This document shows, in pieces, positions 57,941-64,000 of a stretch of DNA of 64,000 nucleotides. Within the stretch, counting starts at the first letter, position 1; every line of letters starts with the position of its first letter. A model generated the notes under the pieces. The model had not been told where the DNA came from and made no database searches. It saw only the letters and a list, made by a program, of their open reading frames with translations. Source of the DNA: Trametes villosa (taxonomy: Eukaryota; Basidiomycota; Agaricomycetes; Polyporales; Polyporaceae); NCBI GenBank assembly GCA_002964805.2, contig PUDQ02000033.1:62001-126000 (forward strand), given 5' to 3'. The position numbers and the translations under genes were made by a program.

Positions 57941-59627
57941 ATGGCGCCTCTTCGCAGACTTAGACCTAACCCATACGAGAAGCCTGGGGCCGCAGGATCT
58001 GTTCAGACGGCCACAGACAGTGGGTTTGGCTCTGCTACACAGTCCACGCAGCCTATCCTCCAACGGCCAGCTGCCACGGCATCCTCTGAGGTACTTGAAC
58101 GCTCTGATTAAAGCTCAATGGATGTGGATACTTACCTGTTGAACGCGAAGCTCAACCAGAACGGAAAGCGGGAGCTTCCTCACGACTTAGCCACAACGGA
58201 CGCCAACCGTAAGCGCCCCCCGCCTTTGACCCTGCGAGACCTCGAGGCCGTCAGGACCATAGGTATAAACTACTACCTTGATATGCCTGCGTATGTGCTC
58301 AACCGCCATAGGCTCTGGTGGCTGGGGCTCTGTGCATGCCGTACGCGTCAAGAGACAGTCGTCCCATCTGCTGGAACGGACGGGCGCGACTTTCGCCCTG
58401 AAAGCCGTTACCAAGAACTCCTTCCGGGATATGGAGCGGGTAGGATGTCTGAACCTGGATGTTTGACCTTTGCACTAACCGCGACTATAGAATGACAAGG
58501 GCCCGAACCCTCAGCACGCTGTGGACCGACGGGACGCCGAGCGCCTCCATCTCAGCAGTCTCCCCTGGAACCCTTTCATTGCGGGGCTCATCGACACGTA
58601 CACCGACCTGAAGAACACCTACCTCGCGATGGAGTACGGCCCGTGCGAGACTCTCTACACCCAGATCCGGAGCGCGCCCTACCTCACCGACCGCGAGATC
58701 AAGTTCTACTTCATCAACCTGGTCCTTGCGCTCGAGTTCCTCCACAACCACGATGTCGTCCACTGCGACGTGAAGCCGGAGAACCTCGTACTCGGCGCGG
58801 ACGGGTATCTCATGCTCACCGACTTCGGCCTGGCGCAGCCTTTGAACGGGAACAACCGCTGGAACCGGATGGGGACGCTGGAGTACATGAGCCCGGAAGT
58901 CATCGCAGACGACCCGATGGACACCCGAGAGAAGCGTGCCGCCGCCGACTGGTGGGCCGCGGCTATCTGCCTCTACGAGATGAAGATGCTCACCCACGTA
59001 TGTCTCCCTTCACTCCCGCCGACTTCCGAGACTGACTCAGCGATCTGTAAACATAGCCTTTCGACTGCAACGATCGGGAGGAGTTGCAGCGAAAGCACAA
59101 GAGCTACCCGGTGCGGTGGGATATGAATGGGCACGTGGACGAGGGCTTGCAGGAGCTCGTCGGACGCATGCTGCACGCGGACCTCCCGCACCGTCTGGGG
59201 GCGACTGAAGTGCCCGAGGGCAGGAAAGGCGCTTTCATCAACCGAGAGCTTCGCCGTCACCGTTTCTTGTCGTGCGTAGACTGGAGACGGATTGAGATGC
59301 ACGTTGCCACGGTATGTATGCTGCGTATCAGTCCTCTCGTGTTGGCACTCATTTAAACTATCTTCACAGGCCCCCCGGGTCGCCGATCCTGCCCCAGAGG
59401 AGGAGGACCGCCGTCACTGCATGCCCTTCGTGGAGCAATCCAAGGTTCCCGGACTTTCGCTCAAGCGGCCGGCTCCGCGTCTCGAGTGGACGATGGTCAA
59501 GAAGGAGAAGGAGCCGTCCTCGCGCAAGAAGCGTCGCATGGGCGGGGAGTTCTCCGGCCTCCCTCGGCGGCCAACGCGCTCGCCGTCCATGGCTGTAGAG
59601 CGCGGAAGCGTTGCGGCGGAGGCATGA
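57941..59627 (+). CDS. Ser/Thr protein kinase, AGC-like
   Basis: Protein kinase of the AGC-like group, closest subfamily not certain. The ATG at 57941 gives MAPLRRLRPNPYEKPGAAG, a Ser/Thr/Gln-rich head. Kinase motifs follow in order: TIGSGGWGSVHAVRVKRQ (glycine loop), TFALKAVTK (ATP Lys), FLHNHDVVHCDVKPENLVL (catalytic loop), LMLTDFGLAQ (metal site), GTLEYMSPEV and ADWWAAAICLYEM. The catalytic loop reads HCD in place of the common HRD; the catalytic Asp and the Asn are kept, so activity is likely but loop phosphorylation control may differ. The C-terminal lobe ends near RHRFLSCVDWRRIEM, followed by a basic tail (KKEKEPSSRKKRRMGGEF) that could be a nuclear signal. Five introns, all frame-consistent. 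Confidence 0.88.
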
Positions 59628-62002
59628 ACACGCTGTCCCCCAGGCCGCGCCAGGCTTTGCTTCGCTCTCGCTCGCTATTATGAAGATCCCTCGTTCTGTA
59701 TCGGTAACTGCCACTGTGTCCTGCCTCCCCATCCCCAGTCTCGCTCTGTAACAGATCCCTCGATCTGTGCTTCCTCGATATCCCGAATGTTGTTGTACAT
59801 ATACCCATCCGCCGTCCCACCTGGACTCTGTCTCATCTCACCCTAGTAGTACTGTATCGTCGATTCCTGCTCATTGTATATCCCACCCGAATACTAGCTG
59901 CTTCTCGCCCGCTCTTCTCGGCTTCGCCCACCACCTCCGCCCCATCATTGTCTCTGCGCACACCCATGACCCCGCCGCGGACGCTCAGCCGCGAACATTG
60001 CATGGCACGGCCCGCCCGCGACCCGCGCGCAGACAATAAACAGCCCGCCCTGGCTCGCCCAACACAATAACCACACCCTCGCGGACTTGTATCTGAGCCT
60101 ACTCGCGCACGGCGCACCCGCTGCCGCTGCATCCCATGTCCATTGTCCAGCACGCCGAGGAGGCCGTGCACCCGCTCCGTGCCAGTGGTGGTCTTATGTG
60201 CGCACGGTTGCGCGCGGCTCACCTACTACTGCTAGCTATAGCGTTTCAACTTGCGATCCGGTAAGTACGGTCCCGCTGAACAAGACCCGTCTCACATGAG
60301 GCTTTCCTGCTGTCAGATCAGAATCTCGGGCCTCCAGGTGACAGACTAGTGTGTACTAGCGCAGGATCTCCCCGGGCGATCAGGGAATCTCGGAGGCGCA
60401 CTTGACGATCGATCCGTGGGTGCCATGCGGTCCGGGGGAGCTAGAAGGCCTTGCGAGTGGCATTGCGGGACCGAGGAGGTGCGGGTGCGCCTCGAACGGC
60501 TCTAATCCACCTTGTTCGGGCAGGGGCGGCGGCGTCGATCATCCTACGGAGTGGCGCGGGCATAATCGGCGCGAAAAGTTGTTGCAACGTCGACAACTTC
60601 AACATCGAGCAATCGCCTCAGCGCGCTATACAGGTACTAAGAAAGATACCAGGTTATACACGTACCGAATGTACACACCTACCAGTGCGTCCATGACGAT
60701 ATGAGTTCCATTCCAAAGACCACCCACCGCTGCGTGATTACGCACCCATCCGCCCGCCCACCGAATTCGAAACGAGCACCACCCGCCCCGCCCCCACCAC
60801 GCCAAACGCGCATGCCCAGATATTACCGCGCTAGCGGCCGATCTAGTGCGCCGTGCGCGCGGGCGAGACAAGACGCGTCGGAGGCGGACAGAGGCGGAGG
60901 CGATAGACAATAAGACCGCGCGATCGACCATCGTGATCGACTCGAGTCTCGGAGGCCCGGAATCCGGACATACCGGACAGCTGCGTTCTGGATGGGCGCG
61001 GCTATGTCATCGACAGGGTTTTCCGGGCCCGATGTGCCTTGCGATCGCTGGTGTGGAGGGGTGGATGAGTGGGTGAGCGGCGCATCGAGCGAAAGTGGAC
61101 GTTGCCAGTTCAGCAGAGGAAAATACTGCACGGACGCACCTCTGCTTGCAGGTCTCGGACGCGTTCGCGCGCCTAGCGTCCGGAGGATCGACACGGCACG
61201 CAATTAGTGTATGAGAGTTCACAACGAGTGTTCGAATTCGTAATGCGTAGCACTGAGGGTAGGGTAAAGGACACTGTGCGGGTCCGCGGCTCCTCCACTA
61301 CAACGCAGCGGCCCAAGGCACCGCCGGCTTCAAGTTCTTCTGCCTCGTACATCACCGCAGCCGTCAATGCCACCCTCCATCCTCCAAGAAACAAACAGTA
61401 TCCGATGGGGTCAAAAGCGAATGCCGGTGCATGGTGCGGGACCGGATTACGGCGCGGGGGCGCGGGGGACTACTATGGTGCGAGGTGGGAGTCTTCGGGG
61501 GCGAGGTCGTGGGCACGGGCGTGGGCGTGGGTGCAGCGAGGGAGCAGAAGGGACTGGGACTAGACCGCCGGCAGGGGCGGCGTGGGGTACGTGTAAGACC
61601 GTGTAAGACGAAGGAATGTCTACGTGAGCGAGTGGGAGGGGCGCGCAGTCGGGCGATATAGTTGTCACAGCAGCAAGAAGGGTCCCTGCGAGCGCGACGC
61701 AGTCAGCACGGCGCACGGGAGTCGCGAGGGCAGCGAGTGGGGGACTCACGTTCGGGTAGACATACATACAACAACATGCCCTCCCGCCGAGATAGGGATT
61801 ACAATAAGATTAAAGCGAGGGCGGCGAAGTCGGAAGCGGGGTCGCTTGCGGTGCGTCGCCAACGCGCCGGGGCGCTATTAGGTGGGAAATATCCGGGGTC
61901 CGTCGTGCATGACGTCGACGATGCGGGGGATATAGAACGGGTGAGAGGTTTGCGGGGTCGGTGCTGGGTGCTGGGTGCTGGGTGCGGGTGCGGGGGGAGG
62001 GG
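59628..62002. other. Gene-poor interval of 2.4 kb
   Basis: It lies between the 3' ends of the kinase (plus) and the Clp1-like gene (minus). The first 400 bp are CT-rich and probably the kinase 3' flank. A small plus-strand frame from 60136 (MSIVQHAEEAVHPLRASG..., with a GTAAGT donor near 60261) would give only about 50 residues and has no known match, so it is not called. G-rich stretches occur at 61430-61560 and 61951-62002. Confidence 0.4.
61966..62002 (+). repeat. GGGTGCT tandem repeat with G-quadruplex pattern
   Basis: Three copies of GGGTGCT pass into GGGTGC units and then GGGGGGAGGGG, giving at least five G-runs with 3-4-nt loops, which fits a strong G-quadruplex consensus. It abuts the stop codon of the Clp1-like gene. 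The G-rich strand is the non-coding strand for that transcript, so its RNA would be C-rich. Confidence 0.7.
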
Positions 62003-63261
62003 TCATTTGCTGAGGTTCCGGCGCGCCATGGAGGGCCCGGCTTCCGCAGCGCGGTGGCTGATCACCGGGTCGGACGTCGAGTGGCCCAGGCGGCGCGTCG
62101 TGCGCTGCCGTCCACGCGGGGGCTCGCGCGCGCGCGCCTTCGCCTTCGCCTTGAGGATGCTGATGCCATCCTCGTCGTCCTCGTCGTCTGCCATGCACAT
62201 GCCGTCCTCGTCCGGGTCCGCGAGCGTCGACTCGTCCTCGTCGCTCATGCACTCATCAAAGTCGCTGTCGCTGTCGTAGTCCGAGTCGTACTCGCGCTCG
62301 CTCTCGCTCGCGCTGCTGTCGTAGTACGCGTGCGCGCGCCGCCAGTAGCGGCCGAGGAAGAGCTTGATCTCGGGGCCCATCTGCAGGTACTCCACGTTCC
62401 GCGCAAGTCCTTCCCAGCTCAGCTCTCCGTTCTCGAGCGCTTCTTCCATGAAGGATGTCGACCCGAAGTAGACGTAGTGAATGAGATGGTGGAACGAGGC
62501 GGGATCCGGGATGGGGAGATGGACGACGGGGTGCGTGCAGGTGGACGACGGTAGGATGGAAGGCAAGCGCAGCGAAGAGGCAGAGGACTGGCGCGAAAGC
62601 GAGGGAGTGTCGAGGCCGGCTTTGGGAGCGGCGGCCAGATCGAAGGTGGACGCGCCACTGAGGAGGCCGCGGAACAGAGAAGAGTGCGCACACAGGTAGT
62701 CCATGTGCAGCTACAGGGAGGCGTGAATACAGGTCCACGATACTACTGACAAAGAACGGACCTTCATGATCATGCGTCGAGGGCGTACCGGCTTCCGAGA
62801 CGAGGTCGGCGCGGGACCGTCCTCAAGCCCGAAAGACTCTGAGCTCATCGAAGAGCTGATGCCCATCTGGCGGAAGGCGTCGCAGTCCACGGAGGGCCCT
62901 GCGGTCTTGGGGGACATGTCGGAATCCAAGGAGACAACTGCGCATGCCGATGAGCCTCGGAGCGCGCGGGGCGGGAGACGGGACGCTCACCGATGGTGCA
63001 GTCGGAGGTCTCGGGCCTGCTCCAGTAGTGGGGCGCGAGGCGGCGGAGCTGGTCGATGATGTACTCGAGCGGGACACCGGCGAGAGCGGGCGGGGGGAAG
63101 GGGCGGGGGACGAAGGGGAGGGGGTGCATTGCACGGCGGGGCGCCAAAGAAGGATAGGAGGAGGGCAAGGCACCAGAGGACCGGGCAAACGGGGGAGGGC
63201 GAGCGGAAGCGGAAAGGCTTATAGGTGCGGGGGCGGGCGCGTTATTGTCTGCCAGAGACAT
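62003..63261 (-). CDS. Acidic protein resembling basidiomycete clampless (Clp1)
   Basis: About 385 residues in three exons. The start at 63261 gives MSLADNNAPAPAPISLSASA, a Pro/Ala/Ser-rich head, then AGVPLEYIIDQLRRLAPHYW and SRPETSDCTIV. A Ser-rich second exon (MGISSSMSSESFGLEDGPAP) leads to MIMKLHMDYLCAHSSLFRGL, which resembles the start of a BTB-type fold. FHHLIHYVYFGSTSFMEEAL and NVEYLQMGPEIKLFLGRYW follow. The tail alternates Ser/Asp/Glu (YDSDYDSDSDFDECMSDEDE) with an Arg-rich end. Overall length and these segments recall Clp1, the protein needed for clamp-cell formation under mating-type control, but this is from memory and could be another BTB-like family. Introns: GTGAGC near 62990 and GTCCGT near 62765. 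Confidence 0.55.
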
Positions 63262-64000
63262 GTTTTGGGCAAGGTATGTTGTGCGAGCTGGGCGGGTAGG
63301 GGGCTCCACCTGATTTAGCAGCCTCGAGCCGGCGGTGAGGCGGACTAGCAGAGTGCGGCTCCTGAGGACGGCTGTCAATTGTCTTCGACTCGGGACTTTG
63401 CCCAAGGATCAAAACGATGAAAAGGGAAGGTAGCGCGGCTGCACGCGAAGAAACAAAAGGGGGGAGTCAGAACGAAGAATGCCCGCGGTGGGAGCGGGAG
63501 GTAGAGTAGACGATTAGCAGCGTGTAGCGCTGATTTATAGCTACTCTGGCGCGGCGACGGCTTTCCCTCGCAACAGTGTCCGGCGCGGGGAGGGGACGAC
63601 GGGGAGTGGCAGCTGCAGATCTTCGAGAACCGGGCGGGGGCTCGCACGGCTCTGTTTGGCGCTCCGACCGCAATCCAATCTCCGTTCGGTCGCCATCGTT
63701 AGCGTTGCCCTCCACCCGATCCTCTTATTGTTCTCGCCTTCCTGTTTGAGAGCCTCGTGCCCGACGCGTGCCCCTCCCGGCGCCTCTGATCGCGCCTCCG
63801 TCCATTCCCCACGCGCTCTGCCGTCCATCATGATATTCCCCTCGCCCCTCGACGCCCGACATCATCCACACGCACTGCACGTCAGGAATCAGGATGCATC
63901 CGAGCACAGCGCCCACGTCCCGGGTCATGCGGCACCGCGTCCCCCCTGTCCCTTCCACCGCCGAGCATGCCAGAACCGCCGTGTCATTTTGAGCGCATCT
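63262..64000. promoter_or_regulatory. Upstream region of the Clp1-like gene, to the window edge
   Basis: These 739 bp precede the minus-strand Clp1-like gene. No supported gene is present; open frames lack motifs. A TATAAAT-like site on the minus strand (plus ATTTATAG, 63533-63540) lies about 275 bp upstream of the start codon. Confidence 0.35.

Noticed and set aside
60136..60350. Small plus-strand frame starting MSIVQHAEEAV with a GTAAGT intron
   Set aside because: It would encode about 50 residues with no known match, and lies in an otherwise gene-free, repeat-like GC-rich region.
61207..61767. Pro/Arg-rich minus-strand frame (PRPRPCPRPRPRRLPPR) and its plus-strand partner
   Set aside because: Caused by the G-rich low-complexity stretch; no start context, introns or motif support a gene.

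Overview
The window is nuclear DNA from a filamentous basidiomycete, most likely an Agaricomycete. It is GC-rich, genes sit on both strands at roughly 2-3 kb spacing, and nearly every gene is broken by many short introns (about 45-70 nt) with GTRNGT donors and CTRAY branch sites. Family content agrees: a DUF6533 seven-helix protein and a possible clampless (Clp1)-type protein (both basidiomycete families), an oligopeptide transporter and a QDE-1-type RNA-dependent RNA polymerase. All gene models below were assembled by joining exons by eye. Outer limits are mostly firm; some internal splice sites are not.

Layout. 1-9.1 kb (minus strand): 3'-truncated OPT oligopeptide transporter, a long gene-poor gap, a LIS1/PAC1/NudF dynein regulator, and a Gfd2/YDR514C-like nuclease-fold protein. 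10-18.7 kb: YTH-domain m6A-reader-like protein (minus) divergent from a tRNA(Ile)-lysidine synthetase (plus); Nopp140/SRP40-type nucleolar protein (minus) divergent from lumazine synthase (plus). 19-24 kb (plus): Gtr1/RagA GTPase, DUF6533 membrane protein, histidine-phosphatase family enzyme. 24.2-32.1 kb: AhpC/TSA-like PRXL2-type protein (minus) divergent from a vacuolar Ca2+/H+ exchanger (plus), then DOA1/UFD3/PLAA (minus). 34.7-40.5 kb: meiotic HORMA protein Hop1 (minus) divergent from TRAPP subunit TRS23 (plus), followed by an unrecognised coiled-coil protein (plus). 41.4-49.3 kb: old yellow enzyme (plus), glutaminyl cyclase (minus), RNA-dependent RNA polymerase (minus). 50-59.6 kb: phosphatidylinositol 4-kinase STT4 (minus) divergent from a Ser/Thr kinase (plus). 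62-63.3 kb: acidic Clp1-like protein (minus).

Most genes are housekeeping, with no sign of a mobile element, CRISPR array, secondary-metabolite cluster or recognisable RNA gene. Five head-to-head pairs share intergenic regions of 177-446 bp. The RNA polymerase and YTH protein belong to RNA-level regulation, Hop1 to meiosis, and the Clp1-like protein possibly to dikaryon development, but they are not arranged as one operon-like system.

The most unusual sequence-level observation is in STT4. The conserved DIGPGG segment after the kinase DFG motif is recovered only by removing a 63-nt intron with AT-AC ends beside an 8-nt micro-exon, and the conserved C-terminus NGIPY by removing a GC-AG intron. 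I found no convincing new multi-gene system.
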